Source: Brasenia schreberi
Lineage: Eukaryota > Streptophyta > Magnoliopsida > Nymphaeales > Cabombaceae
Reading direction: 5' to 3'
NCBI GenBank assembly: GCA_036023115.1
Contig: JAYKKT010000059.1
Span: 1,950,501 to 2,014,500, forward strand
Length of the DNA: 64,000 nt
Under the pieces are notes generated by a model, which saw only the letters and a program-made list of their open reading frames with translations, was not told the origin of the DNA and searched no databases. Below, in pieces: positions 49,593-62,560 of the stretch; within the stretch, counting starts at the first letter, position 1; every line of letters starts with the position of its first letter. Both the position numbers and the translations under genes were made by a program.

Positions 49593-51571
49593 TTCAATTA
49601 CCTAAGGGGAGGGAAAGCGAGAAATCCGGTTTTCATGTTGGCACCTAACCGCCTTCGAATTTCGGCTATTTCAGCAAGTGCCTTGTTTCTGTAGTTTCTT
49701 TTATCTTCGTAGGGGAGGCCCAAGCAGGGATGGGCAATCTCTACGCGCGCCCGGGTACCCATCCCCGCCCCTCTCTTACATGGGACTGGTTGTCAAGGAA
49801 AACAAAAACCGCCTCCCCGCGGGACCAGGTAAGGTTTAAGGTAAACCAATCTAGTCCTGGAATAATATATTTTCCTGTGTGTGCGGGTGTATTTATATAA
49901 TGTAATATAATATGTTATATATACTAGGTATATATTTTACATGTACATGTACTTTATATAAATGTATACATTATATATATAATAATATAAAACAATTTAA
50001 ATAAAAAATATATGATGATAGCTAACCTTTTAACTTTTTTTTTTTGTTGAAGTGATTCGGGGGGAATGAAACAGGATATACTTATTTCTCGTCTCACATA
50101 AAAATCTAACTGTTAGTAAACCCGTGGTTATAAGCCTACATAGGTTTTAATTATGTCACATACGCCTAACACCACGAATCAAACACACCCTGTTGTGTAT
50201 TAGAGCTCTACCACTGGTTGCGATGCCTGAGTTGTTAATACACTACATCGCTATTTGCTTTAATTCATCCCCTATGCGAAGGTCATCAGATTGTATCCCT
50301 TCACTCTCTACTTCTGCCAGCAACAACTTCATTCTCGGATCTCGTAAGAGAGATGGGAGTTAGAGAGAAGGTAATACAAGAAAAGCCATAGAACCAGAGG
50401 TGTTTTATGTTTTTGAGAGTTATTGAGTCGTGGAGTCGAGTGGTTATGATGCTTGGGGAGTTTCTTCTGCAGTGGACGAGAATAGACCGATGAGATAGAT
50501 CGGGATCTTGATCGGCAATGCATCTCCCGACCTACCTTTTGTCGCTAAAAGGTCTCTATCATTTCTCCCTTTACATAAACTCCAACAACTCACAACAAAT
50601 ATTATTCTCGATTCATTCTTACCGTCCGGCAGATCACCCAATCTTCACTGAATATTTCCCGTCCGGTGTTCCGTGATGGGCTGAACTATCGTTTCCCAGT
50701 AATAGTTTCCGTCATGGCTTTGATCTTAAGAGTTGGGTGGCTAGTATATACCTAGTTCCCCCCTCTCTCTCTCTCTTCCTCTCCCTCTCTGTATAAAGAA
50801 AGAGAGTGAAGGTGGAAGATACAATCTGTTCATATTTAAACTTTATTAAAATCAATTTCAATCGTTTGATTAAGGATAAAGAAGGATTGAGATTAAAAGT
50901 ATATGTTGGGGCAATTAAGTACTTGCAAATGTATATGTACTTTTTTTAGAATTTTAATTTTCATAACTCACGTGATCAAATATTTGAGATTTGTTTGATT
51001 GAACTTTTCCTATGATTATGATTAGTTCCTCCAACTTTTCTCTCTCTCTCTGTATATAGTATCCATGCTTAAATCACTCTATCATTTTAATGATTCGATA
51101 ATTGAGATAAATAATTGAGGTGGTAAGACAAGAAATTAATGCACTATGTGAGTACGAATAAGTGTGTACTTACAACTTTGTATATATAAGAAATGATATG
51201 GTGATCATGGTAGACATCCTCCCTCATTCATGACATTTAATCATTCTTGAGTGATGATAAAGGATGAGACAGTCCTTGACACATACGGGGAGCTATTGAC
51301 AAAAAATTCCAAAAGGACTATACGTATGTTTGTTTGTACATATATAACAAAGATGACACGGTCCGATCACATGAACGAAGGAGTATGTCCATATGAAGTT
51401 GAACTTTCATTATATATATACTCAAACCTGCTTACTTGCTTAAATTTAGTCAAACATCTAAACTATGAAGATTTTAGATTTTGAATACATTTTGCTTTAT
51501 CAATTCAACGGTTCAATTCAAAGAACCACCGTGCAAAAGATAAAGTAGATTTGCGTGGTATTTACCACATC

Positions 51572-51613
<42 letters not shown>

Positions 51614-51615
51614 AT
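51572..51615. repeat. Compound microsatellite (AT)n(GT)n
   Basis: AT run followed by GT run, at the left edge of a MITE-like cluster. Confidence 0.9.
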
Positions 51616-51624
51616 GTATATAGG

Positions 51625-52200
51625 GAAACCCTATCCTGCTTACTTCTTACATGCCCACCCCTTACATGTTATTTTGTTGGTAACATGAGCTTAATTTTTA
51701 CAAATTTAAGGGTTTTCAAAAACGATAAAGGTAATGTTATTATACTCAAAAGTTAATAGTTGAATATGAGTGAACAACATAAATAGTGAGCATGATTCAA
51801 TTATTCTAACATATATACATGACAACCGGATCCTACTCACTTATGCCTAATTAATGCTTTTAGGAAAATGAGTATAATTTTAAATATTATAAAAGTATTT
51901 TAAAAATAATGAAGAACAATCTTATTACACTCATGTTATTATGAGCATGAAGGAGTAAAATCAATGTTGGACAAGATCCAAGTATTCTCTCTATATATAT
52001 TTACATTTATATAGAAAAACTGAATTCTCTTTTGACATGTTCACCCATTACTTTGCAATGACATAAGTGTAATTTAAAAAAGTTTTAAAATTTTTGAAAC
52101 TTTACGAAGAGTAATACTATTATGCTCGTGTTCCTAAAAGGCAATAATCAAATATCAATGGTGAACATGCTGCAATCACTCTCTTTACATATTGATTCTT
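51625..52200. mobile_element. Cluster of three MITE-like AT-rich repeats
   Basis: Three diverged copies in a row (about 51625-51820, 51825-51995, 52015-52190). Each has an AATGACATAAGTGTAATTT-like centre, a TATTATACTC/TATTATGCTC word, and ends like GGATCCTACTCAC and GATCCAAGTATTCTCTC next to CT/TA runs. They match the single copy at 4.27-4.51 kb. Confidence 0.45.
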
Positions 52201-52544
52201 TTATATCAAGAGTGAAGAATTGAATTATTGATACTTTTAATTCAAATTTTTATCTAAATTTTATCATTGATCTCAAGAATTGAATGGTGAAGATATTTAT
52301 GCAAAAACAAATATTTATCCCTATAATGTGATAAAAGTGCACACCCCAAAGATCTTAATTGTTCGATAAATAGTATCAAAGGATTGAATTTATATTTAGA
52401 AAAAGTAAAGAAATTACGATGGTTGTCTTTCGTGGTGCATAAATTGTACTGGTTTAAGGATGTCAAACTGTTGAACCAAAAGATGGAATGGTCGATTTCT
52501 TTAAGAAAATTTTAGCATAGACGAGTGTGCGCGAGAGAGACCAC

Positions 52545-52571
52545 ACTCTCTCTCTCTATATATATATATAG
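52545..52571 (+). promoter_or_regulatory. (CT)n(TA)n tract upstream of THA8-like gene, possible TATA region
   Basis: CTCTCTCTCTCTATATATAT ends 157 bases before the start codon and is the only TATA-like sequence close upstream. It may serve as core promoter or be an incidental microsatellite. Confidence 0.3.
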
Positions 52572-52727
52572 CCTTATCACCGTTTAGAATTTTTTGTGCG
52601 TAATGATGCTGAAACTCTAACCCTGCACCTCTATCGTACCCCTCCGGTGCGCGTACCTGGTAGTATAGTTACAATAGGCGGATTCAGTTACTGCTTCCGT
52701 TCCCTTCGGCCTCTTGCTGGTGCGGCC

Positions 52728-53716
52728 ATGGCCGCTGCTTCTGCTGCCTTCGTTCGCTACCCGCCACACATCTCCACCACCCAGCTAATCCCAACACTTC
52801 ATCTCTCTGCTTCGTTCCGTAAACCCTCTTTTTCTTCCTTTCCCTCTGTCACCTGCGGCCCGCGCGATTCGAACCGCGGTCCGTTACTCCGAGGAAGAAC
52901 CCTCACGACGGAAGCCATCCTCGCCGTTCAATTGCTCAAAAGATGGAGTACCCGCCGAATCGATGGCGACGATTCCAAGGAGAAGTCGATCGATGACGAT
53001 GACACCGTCAGGAAAGCACTCTCTCGATTGGCTAAACCTGACCTCATCGCCTCTCTCTCCGAGCTTCAGCGGCAGGATCAGTGGTCGCTCGCCCTCAAAG
53101 TAAGCTACCCCAACTTAACGCTAATTCGTGATTCATTCTTCATTCCTATCAGTTGGGGAGTGATATTTTTTTCTTTTGCTGTACTTTTCACAGTTTTCGA
53201 CATCGTTGTAAGGGAGTTTTTTCGTTCCTTCATATTTCGGGAAAATGGTTTTGATGATATAAACACACAAAGACACGTGCACACGCATCTCTACTTTCGA
53301 TGATCCTCAAACGTTGGCATTTTTGTTGTCTCCGTAAGGTTTTTGCGGTCGTTCGAGGTGAGCATTGGTACAAGACGGACTACTCTTTGTACGCCGAGAT
53401 GGTGAAGATGTTGGCGAGGAACGGGAAGAAGGAAGAGATTGAGCGCATTGTGTCTGAGTTGATGAGGGAAGAATTCGTCGGGGATTTGCGGGGACTCACG
53501 AAGCTGATTCGCGCATTGGTTGGTGCGGAGATGGGGAAATGTGTGGTTGAGGTTTATGGATTGTTGAGAAGCAATTCATTCGTTCCCGATGACGAGCTGT
53601 TTGGTGTCATGGTGAAGGGATTGAAGAGATTGAGGGAGACGACATCCGCTGCTTTGATTATGAAGGATTACGAGGAAATCGAAAAGGAGAAGTTTGAAAT
53701 GGCGAAGACAGTTTGA
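52728..53716 (+). CDS. THA8-like (thylakoid assembly 8-like) short PPR protein, two exons
   Basis: Exons 52728-53099 and 53339-53716, GT-AG, phase 0, 249 residues. The start is chosen at GCGGCCATGG because the protein then opens with MAAASAAFVRYPPH and a Ser/Arg-rich, acid-poor stretch typical of an organelle transit peptide. An upstream in-frame ATG at 52596 exists but adds an untypical leader. Exon 2 has VFAVVRGEHWYKTDYSLYAE, MVKMLARNGKKEEIERIVSE, LTKLIRALVGAEMGKCVVEV and YGLLRSNSFVPDDELFGVMV, KGLKRL: the helical PPR array of the THA8 family. Members bind organelle RNA, and THA8 itself acts in chloroplast group II intron splicing. No damage is visible. It is the only clearly intact host gene fully inside the window. 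Confidence 0.88.
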
Positions 53717-54140
53717 AGATTTCTGATGGTGGTGGTTTTTGGTCATGGAAGACACTTATACAAAGCTGCTTCGCGAATTGCAAGGTGATTTTCGTTATCC
53801 CTCTTGTGAAAGGATGATTGAATATCTTTAGCCTCCGTTTAAGAACAGAGAAATACCGTAACCATGGAAAATTGGAACTCTGATGGTTGACACGACACTC
53901 CGACTGTTAGACATGCAACACTGTATGTTTTCCAACTAAATATGTTTTAACCAAAATTGATATGCAAGAGATGGATTCGTGCTATGTCATGAGGATACTT
54001 AATAACATACCAGATTATTACTACTTTTTTAGTAGTTATTAACTTATGGATTTTTTTCCTCCTTTTCTTTTAATTTCATAAGCTATTATGAATTAGATAG
54101 AAATTATATAATTTATACTCATATTTCAGTGTAAGTTGGC
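53717..54140. other. Downstream of THA8-like gene, nothing seen
   Basis: 3' flank, AT-rich near 54000-54130. Confidence 0.4.
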
Positions 54141-54365
54141 CGTTTCCAACCCCGGATAAAGGAGGAGGGTTGTTGTCCACCAACGCAAAACTTTATCGGA
54201 TGTGGGCCGTTCCCTCTTAGTGACGCACTACACAGCCTAACTGGATGTAGTAGGGTTATCTTTGCCCGGATATAGTGAATCAATTGCACAGGGTTTTCAC
54301 ATCATGGACAGGTGTGGGTAAAGAAGTTAGTCCCGCTAAATTGCTGAAAGGGTCTTCACATTTTA
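54141..54365 (+). mobile_element. RTE 5'-end fragment
   Basis: CCGGATAAAGGAGGAGGGTT, then AACGCAAAACTTTATCGGAT, and GGGTAAAGAAGTTAGTCCCG match the leader and first codons of the RTE at 45.1-45.4 kb. It stops at about 54365 and runs straight into copia sequence of opposite strand. Ordinary RTE copies lose the 5' end, so a surviving 5' end without a 3' end points to a later rearrangement. Confidence 0.8.
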
Positions 54366-57000
54366 AACTTGCCACATAATCTCAGTAATAAATTTCTAGT
54401 AAGAGATTTAGTCAGCGTGTCAACACATACCTCACATGTTCAAGCTTGAATTCCAATGTCTTTACACTGTCTCTGATTAAATGACAATCAATTTCAATGT
54501 GTTTTGTTCTCTCATAATGTACTAGATTTGAGGCAATTTGTATTGATGTCTTGCTATCACAATATAGTGGAATAGAGTCTTCTATGGGTATCCAATTTTC
54601 ATTAATAATGATGATCACAACCACTTACCTTCACATATGCCAAAAGCAATGGCCCTGCATTCAGCTTCATTTATAGATCTTGCTATAACCGATTGTTTCT
54701 TGCTTTTTCAAGAGACAATGTTACCTCTACTAAAGTCACATATTTTGAAGTGGATTTTATATCTTTTCTGGAACCTACCCAATTTGTATTAGTGTAGATT
54801 TCAATTTTAGAGCAGCCATTTGCTTTGTACATTATTCCATGTCAAGGTGTACTCTTTAGAATTTAGATACCTGAGAATATTAAATACTATGATTCTTAGA
54901 GGGAGATTGCATAAATCTACTTGCAATGCCCACTGCATAGGCGATATCAGGGTGGTTAATCGTTAGATATATCTATCTCCTTCATCATCAACCAATTTCT
55001 TTTGATTTACATCCATAGGTGTGTAAATTGGCTTACGTTCTTGTATCTTAGTTTTGGCTTACGTTCTTGTATCTTAGTTTCTTGCAGTAAATCTAATGAA
55101 TATTTTTCTTGACTCAAAAAGATATCGGTACTTGAATATGCTACTTCGATGCCAAGAAAATAATGAAGCTTACCAAGGTCCTTAATGTCAAACAACCGAT
55201 GTAATTCAAACTTTAATCTTTGTATTTTTTAATATCATCTCTTGTCACTATTATATCATTAATATACACAAGTAATAATGTTAGTTTTTCTCCTCTTTTA
55301 ATGAATAAGGTGTGGTCACACTCTTTCTGTAACCCAAATCAATAATACTCTGCATAATTTTTCAAACCACATTCAAGGTGATTGTTTCAGTCCATAAATT
55401 GTCTTTTTTTAGTATGTAAACTTTATTTTCTTGATTTTGGTAACCAAGTGGTAATTCTATATATATATTTCCTCTTTAAGCTCTCCTTGCAAGAATGCAT
55501 TCTTCACATTGAGTTGCTACATCATCCACCTTCTTTGAGCAGGAATACTGATTATGACTCGTATAGATGTAAGCGTAGCCACTAGTGCAAAAGTCTCTTC
55601 ATTGGTTGGTTGTACTCATGAGCCACTGAGGGTAGTCTATTAATAAGATGCTATGAGTACTACTTCGAGCCAAAAGAATTTAGGGACATGGTGTTCTAAA
55701 AGTAGGCTCCTCACCACTTTTAGTATATGTCTATTTTTCTTTTCAACTCCATTATGTTGAGTATAGACACACGATGTTTGGTGTAAAATACCATGCGATT
55801 GGAGGTAAGTCCTCAAATGAGTGTTGATAAACTCATCACCATTATAATATCTAAGGATTTTAATTAAATAACCAAATTGAGTATAAATGAGTTTATGAAC
55901 AATGGGAAAGATGGAAGAGACTTCATATTTAGATTTCATAAGATAAAAAAATGTAAGTCAGACAATAAACATAACAAAGTATTTGAAATTACCAAGAGAA
56001 GGCATAAAAAAGGACCCCATACATCGGAGTGAATCAACTCAAATGGAATAGATAGACTTAGACTCTCTGCTAGGAAACCACACCGTATGGTGCTTAATCC
56101 TTTGACAAACATCACAGTAAAGGACTGTCACCCAATCTTTCAAAATGAAATAACTCCCTAACTTTTGAAATGGGTAGATGTCCCAATCGACTATGTCATA
56201 ACTTCAACTTTTCTTCATTAGTAGTGGTTGTCAACGCTCTTCTCTATGCAAAAATTTGATTTCCTTGAAGTAGATATAGCCCATTCCTTAGTTCATCACA
56301 ACCAAAGGTTTTTCCCATACTAAGATCGTTAGGAGAGAAAGTTACGGAATGAACAATTTAGGTTTCAAGTCTAAATTGATTGAAAATTTAGGGATGTATA
56401 TCACAAAATTCATTCTTAAATTCTCGGCTTGAATTACTCCCTTTCCTTTCACAGGAACTAGGGAACCATCTGCAGTTTCATACTTCGTAAATTGAATTTT
56501 ATCACCTACCATATGATCGGTAGCACCAAAATCAATTACCCAAAAATTAGATTAAGTAAGAAAGGAGTTACCACAGATACTGTAAGAGATAGAAACATTT
56601 ATTTCGCTTTTCTCAGTAGAGGTGGATGGCTGCTCATGCAATCTTTATTCAATTTAAGAAAGTTTCTTTTTAACTCTATCATTTCATCAAGGGAAGAACA
56701 GTTTGCATGCTTCTCTATGTTTGCTGCCACATGGTTTTCGAATTCCTTATAATTGGCAATCAGAGAAGCTGCCGCACCCTCTCTCTCTTTCTTCTATATT
56801 CTTTTCATGAAATCATAATGACCCTGATAGGGTTTTCCCCTTTTAAATACCAGCATTACACTAATGAGAATTACCTAAGTACCATTAATGAAACTAATCT
56901 ATACTTACTTTTAAAAACAAACACTTAAGAAAGTAAAGCAGGAAATATAAACTAAAGAAAATAACTATTGCATTGTTGTGTGTTGTGGGCATTCTTCATG
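54366..57000 (-). mobile_element. Decayed Ty1/copia element
   Basis: Minus-strand order: a possible gag scrap (YKEFENHVAANIEKH, near 56.7 kb), protease-like DFGATDHM near 56.53 kb, integrase (IHSDVWGPFF, YLMKSKYEVSSIFPIVHKLI, YNGDEFINTHLRTYL, HGILHQTSCVYTQHNGVEKK), RT scraps (MFDIKDLGKLHYFLGIEV, LSQEKYSLDLLQET) and RNase H ([35 protein letters not shown]). A likely LTR end lies near 56.78-57.0 kb (AGAGAGAGGGTGCGGCAGC). No matching 3' LTR was found, and the element ends at the RTE junction. Confidence 0.82.
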
Positions 57001-60000
57001 TCTTCTAACAAACTCATTCCTAGTTTCAAGCCAGTCATCCTTTGGGAATTGATTAACATCTGAAGGCTGATGTTTAGTGCTAGATTTCACCATCATGGAT
57101 TACATCAGAATGGGGTTTGAATATTGCGAAGACATCTAGTAAAAGAAAATTAAAGGAGATGGTCATTATTCGAGGGAAGCTGCAGTTCTCGTTCTGTGAG
57201 CAACTTGAGTGTATTCGTAATGATCTCCTGTTTCACCTGATAGAGATGCTTCTGTGGTTTAACTTAGTTCGTTGTTTAATGCTCAGGTTTTGCTAAATGT
57301 AATGATGCACATCCATGTCTTCATTTTGTTACTGAAATAGCTTTCCATTGACTTCCACGTGTATGCATTCCCAGGTATGCATGGACCTATATGACAGCCA
57401 CCGACCCTGAATTTCTAGAATATTGGTCTGGCATTCAGCTTTAGAAATGTTGAGATGGATGGCATCGCGAGCCACCTAAGCATATTGCAGTTGCATAAAT
57501 TGTTGACTCTTTTCCAATCATCTATTAGGGTGATACGCGATATCTAGATCTTTTTAGGGAAATATGTGATGTCTACATATTCTTCTTCTAGCCAAAAATG
57601 CCTAATTTATAAATACCAATGTTACGAAAGTTTGTTTATGAATGCTAAAAAAGCGACAGCAAAATGGATATCCATTTGAATTGAATATGATTTCTAGCCT
57701 AATCTTTTAGCGAATTTTAGTCGGATTTAAGACCTATTTTGATGCTTGAATTCAGATTAATGTCAGTTACTTATAGCTAAGCCAGAGTGACTCTTATTTA
57801 GCATTTCCATGTTAGAATTGGTAATGATCACATCCATATCGTACCTGTAAGGACAAGCCTGAGGCTATCAGACCATTACCAAGACAATGATCAAACCATT
57901 TCTTACTCATTTTTGTTGAAAACATACCATTATGCTGTTTTGCGCTACAGTCTTAGGAACAAAGAACAAAGAGAGAGATGGTCAAACACGAACCTGTTCC
58001 AGTCACGCCACAAAGCAAGATGTTGCATGGTTCGGAGAGAAATCCACAAACACCGCACAGAAAATTCCGCTTGGATCAAAGTCCATAATTGCAATATGGG
58101 AGCCATGTATGTGTGTATATATATATTGTGTGTGTGTTAGGAATGCTAAGGTACTCTAGGAGTACCTACTCTCGAATTTTTGACCGTTGAGCTCAATCAA
58201 CAGTCTTGATGTGGGCGGAAAATGTAATGTATTTGCTTTTGTAGAAAGTATAAGAAGCACTTTTTGTTTTTCTGTACGTCGGGATGAGACTCAATCCAAT
58301 GATAGGTACTCTTGTAGTACCCAAGTATATATATACTGACTCTGCAAGTACAACTGACTTGGTGATCTGCAGTACAACAAGCAATAGCTCACCGCTACAG
58401 GGTCGACTCACAAGTTGAAAGTCATGAGTTCCCAGGGCGTGCATCTGGCTTCAGCCTTTCCATATTTTTTTTAAAAAGAAGGAAAACTTGGTTATCTGCA
58501 TTGCATATTTTTGTGAACTTCTATGGTGCTTGTAACAAGTTTCCGTCTGGAACCGAGCAATGAAATGTGTGACTTGGGGTGCAGTGCTTGTTTCTCATCG
58601 TATTGATGAATTAAATAGTTAACATGCTCTTTTTGTTCTAGTAGCTTAGCATGTCTACAATTGCATCCTGCTATCCTCTTTCGTGTTGGATAGGTCCATG
58701 AATATCATACTCGAGGAGTCTGAAAATATGCACTTGCATATGTGCAATTGCATCGTCATGTTGGTTTGATCTATACTCGTTTGCAGGTTCCTCACAATGG
58801 TTTCGCCGATGCCTGCAGGCGGAGAGAAGTTGTTCATGTGATAGCACATGAAGATCGCATCTGAAAATATGCACCCACTGAGTAGTGATCCTAGAGCATA
58901 AATTGCTAGAGAAAAGTGAGAATCAAAGGAAGCATGTGCGTCTATTTGTATTGATTGTAATATGTGCATGTTTGAACTTTCTGCAGATGTGCAAAAGAGC
59001 TTTTGTAAGCCTTCCCTTCATGATCAATATTACTCTTCTTGTATCTTCCTCTCTTCTCTTCTCTTCTCTCTCTCTCTCACACACACACACACAAGCAGGT
59101 ATTTACATGGTCGATGTTAGCTTATTTGTCACGGCATCTCCCCTGCATGATACAGGTGCAAAAGAGCTATTTTTCTAATTGTAAGTCCTCTTCATTATCA
59201 ATTGTGGCTCCCTAAGTTCCATGGCTTTGCTACACTACCCACACACACGTGATTAAGGTTTCAGGCGCTTGGGAAGTAGATTAGTTCGGTTCACCAGGCG
59301 AAGGCATTTTTCCATCTCTCCACCGCAGAAGATAACAGACATTACTATTGAGATTCTGAATCGAAAACGAGACAATGCCAATGTGTGTAATGTGTTTGCT
59401 TTTTGGGCGTGAGTGCCATTCAATAAGTTATAACACTACTTGAAAAAAATATAAAATACAGTTTTATTATACTCGTGCCTCGTGAAAGGAATGCATCAAG
59501 TATTAGAGAGGTATATAAGCTAGTCTCTCTCTCTATATATATATATCATTATATATATAGAAAGAGAGGAGCTGCTAGACATACTCTCATGTTAGGCATG
59601 GCTTGATCATCACTACAGTCCAAGGTGGTGATGAAGCCATCCGTTCCGCATTATATTTAATGATATCGATCCAATCCTTGTGTCAATGTTGAAGAGTGGT
59701 TTGATATGCATTGTTTATGCATATGGCCTAGTAGAGTTCGACATGGGAGTTTGTCTAGCAACTCTCATATTCTCTCTTTTTCTTTCTCTCTATTTGATTG
59801 TTGCCAAATGCACTACTATAATTGCGTCATGAACCTCTTGCTAAATTAGATCATACACTTAGATTATATGCACAAGCATGTGTATACATACACTCCATTT
59901 TTGTCATTTTTCTCAAAATATTCATGGTTATTTTCAGTAATTATAAAAATATCCTTCCTATAGAAAATAAGACACTCTCTCTCCTCTTGTGTGAATAGTC

Positions 60001-60060
60001 TTCCAGCTCTCGTTTTCATTCATTCTTTCAGTTATTTTTTGCTTCTCGTCTTATTCTAGT
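57001..60060. other. Intergenic spacer, no gene identified
   Basis: Plus-strand frames at 57.9-58.16 kb are open for 75 codons in two frames but lack a known motif. About 58385-58460 has the SINE-like motif AAGTCATGAGTTCCCAGG, then GCGTGCATCTGGCTTCAGCC and a short A-rich end. About 59440-59570 has MITE-like text and a (CT)n(TA)n...(TA)n(GA)n palindrome. Confidence 0.4.
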
Positions 60061-60117
60061 CACATAGTGCTTGATCTACAATTATTTCTACAAAAAAATA
60101 TATTAAAATTCATCAAA

Positions 60118-62310
60118 ATGGTAGATTTGGAAGAACCTATAAGAGAAAAGGGAGGAAGAAGAGAAATCTTATTTCTTCAGCCGATTCGAAGGAGAATTCG
60201 TGGATTTATAGAGGTATGTTTTTTATTTTGTGTTATTGCTTCATTTTTCATTCGTTTTAATCAACTTATCACATAATTTATCGTAAAATAAACCTATGTT
60301 TTTTTTATATCACACATTTGGAAGGTGCGCCCTACTCATGTCTCTCAAAAGTTGATAGCTTAAACCTCATTAATTATTTTTTCTATGCAGATATGACAAA
60401 TAATAGGGCACGAGTAGATGGTCATAACATCACCATTTCATCTAAGAGATACAACACTGTGTTGTATGGAGGACGCTCTCGTATGCGACAACAAAAAGAA
60501 GAGGAAGCCAACTCTTCACTTTACGAGAATTATATTTCAACATCAGATACTGAGATCAATATTACAGAAAGTGAAGATAAGGGATCTCTTGATATGCTTG
60601 GATTACTCTTTTGCTTTAAAGATCACATTGTGTATAAGATCTGGGAGGAATAATAATTTCTATCTTTAGTATAATTTTATATTTGATATTAATATTCTCT
60701 ATTCTAATTGATTATGTAAATATATATTTTCAAGCAGTACATAAAGTGATAACAGCTCACAAATGCTACATTGTGGGTAGAGTCTGGCCAGTGAAGAGGA
60801 CATGTGTGAGGCCCAAAAATTGTGTTGAGATTATAGATTATAGCGGGGTGATTAAACATACGAATTTTCTATACAAAGTGATAGATTATGCATTGCTCAC
60901 CGTTTTTATTGAGTGTTGACAATCAAATAAAAACAACTTTAAGATGCCATATGGTGAGGCGACTATCATATTTTATGATATCCACGAGATACTTGGTTTT
61001 CAAATGGAAGACAAACTTGTTGTCTTGAGATGGTTAGAAGCAATAAAGATATTTTGAGTGATATGTTGGGAATGAATATCAATTAAGTTGTATGTGAGAT
61101 TAAGTTCGGGACTGGTAAGTTTGAGGTTCTGTAAACTAATTTTTCAAGAATGAGAGCGAGTAACAAAAAATAAGACTGTATGTCATTTGTTGTATCAATT
61201 ATGATGTACGTATATTAGGATAAATATAGAAATAGAGTGTTAATAACGCTCATGAATATGTTAGTACACGATGTTTGGAGGGTTGATAGTTACGTATGGG
61301 GTATAACTACATTAATGTATTTATACAAAAAACTAGGAAAAACATCCTCGATAGAAGCACAACTTAGTGAACATACTTCTTTACTTTACAAAATAACAAG
61401 CTATATATTTTAATTATAGGTATGAATTTATGAGTACTTCTCAGTTTTTAGTGTTGTATAGGATGAAGAATTATGAGTAGGCTAATGGATGAGAAGTGTA
61501 TCATAGGCAATCTCTTGTTGACCAACTTATTCAATATCGTAAGCAATTGGATTTAATGACGACAAAACAAGTATTTTGAAGCGAGTTTATTGGTTTCTTA
61601 ATCTTTTAATTAAACATAATCTTATAATGGTTGCATTAGTTGCATAGATGCTGTAGAGCTTCATATGCCAAATAGTATAGTTTATCAGTTTGGTCAACAT
61701 CAATACATGTTAGAAGCACCAATAAGACCTCCATTGTAAGGAGACCTGCGAAGCCAATGCGTATAAGATATAGTATGAACCACGTAATGCAACTTGGGAG
61801 GCTCAACACTCACATTGTTTTGAGATTCAGCATTTTGAAGTCTCAATACTTTACCTTATGAGTGTAACGAGGTGTACATGAAATGGTATATTCAGAGGAC
61901 GCATCGATTTATTTTGTGAGATTTTAGTAGTGTTATGTCATGCTTGGCCTACTCTAGCTAGGCAATGTGATACATCATTTTACATAGAGTTTAACAAATC
62001 ATTATATTTATATTAGTAGCAACCTTGTACATGTTTTGCTTTAACTCTATATACTTTCTTTTTTTTAATTTCTTATATTAGTGTCTTGTTGCAATACGTG
62101 AGATACTAACAATAGTTTTAATACATTTAGAGCTTACGTCACGAACATTGTTAGGTGATCCTATGTTGTTAAACCTCGTAGAGACGTTGAGCAATGCCAT
62201 GAACGAACCTATTGGTTGACACTTCATGATGATGATGGTAACGATGCGTGACATGAATGGCTTGGGTTGTAATCTTGTATTCTCTAAATCAACAAAATAT
62301 ATTATTAACA
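60118..62310 (+). pseudogene. Plant mobile domain (PMD, MAIN-like) gene remnant
   Basis: Possible exon 60118-60212 (MVDLEEPIREKGG), exon from about 60391 (MTNNRARVDGHNI), then DKGSLDMLGLLFCFKDHIVY, KIWEE. PMD core from about 60733: VWPVKRTCVRPKNCVEIIDY, SGVIKHTNFLYKVIDYALLT, NFKMPYGEATIIFYDIHEIL, GFQME. Near 61260-61410: DVWRVDSYVWGITTLMYLYK, KLGKTSS. Near 61660-61930: FHMPNSIVYQFGQHQ, ATWEAQHSH, VYMKWYIQRTHRF. This order of motifs fits the PMD family, which occurs both as domesticated MAIN/MAIL proteins and inside transposons. Many stops and frameshifts. It faces the MULE transposase remnant on the other strand with about 250 bp between 3' ends. Confidence 0.75.
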
Positions 62311-62560
62311 TTCAAATCTAGAAATTATATAAATAGAATTACAAATGGACAATAACACATAGTTATCGTCTCTTCATCTTCCCATTTTATATATAAATTG
62401 ATACATTCTTAAAATGTAGTTAGACAATTCTCAACACTTTCATCTCAGTAATGCTGTTATGTTGGTAAGATAAGAAGTATCAAAAAGCCATCAACCATAT
62501 GCATCTGCGAAAAAATTAAATAGAAGCGAGGATTAATAACTACTTCAATCTATAAATTGA

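Larger units (their letters stand above)
49593..52544. other. Divergent intergenic region between TELO2 and THA8-like gene
   Basis: Contains the TELO2 promoter side (49593-about 49900) with a GC-rich block near 49735-49840 (CCCGGGTACCC, CCCCGCGGG). The open frames near 50.3-50.6 kb and 51.25 kb match nothing I know. Confidence 0.45.

Noticed and set aside
57913..58160. Small gene with two overlapping 75-codon frames
   Set aside because: The frames run into a TG/TA repeat, have no recognised motif and no clear splice or start context.
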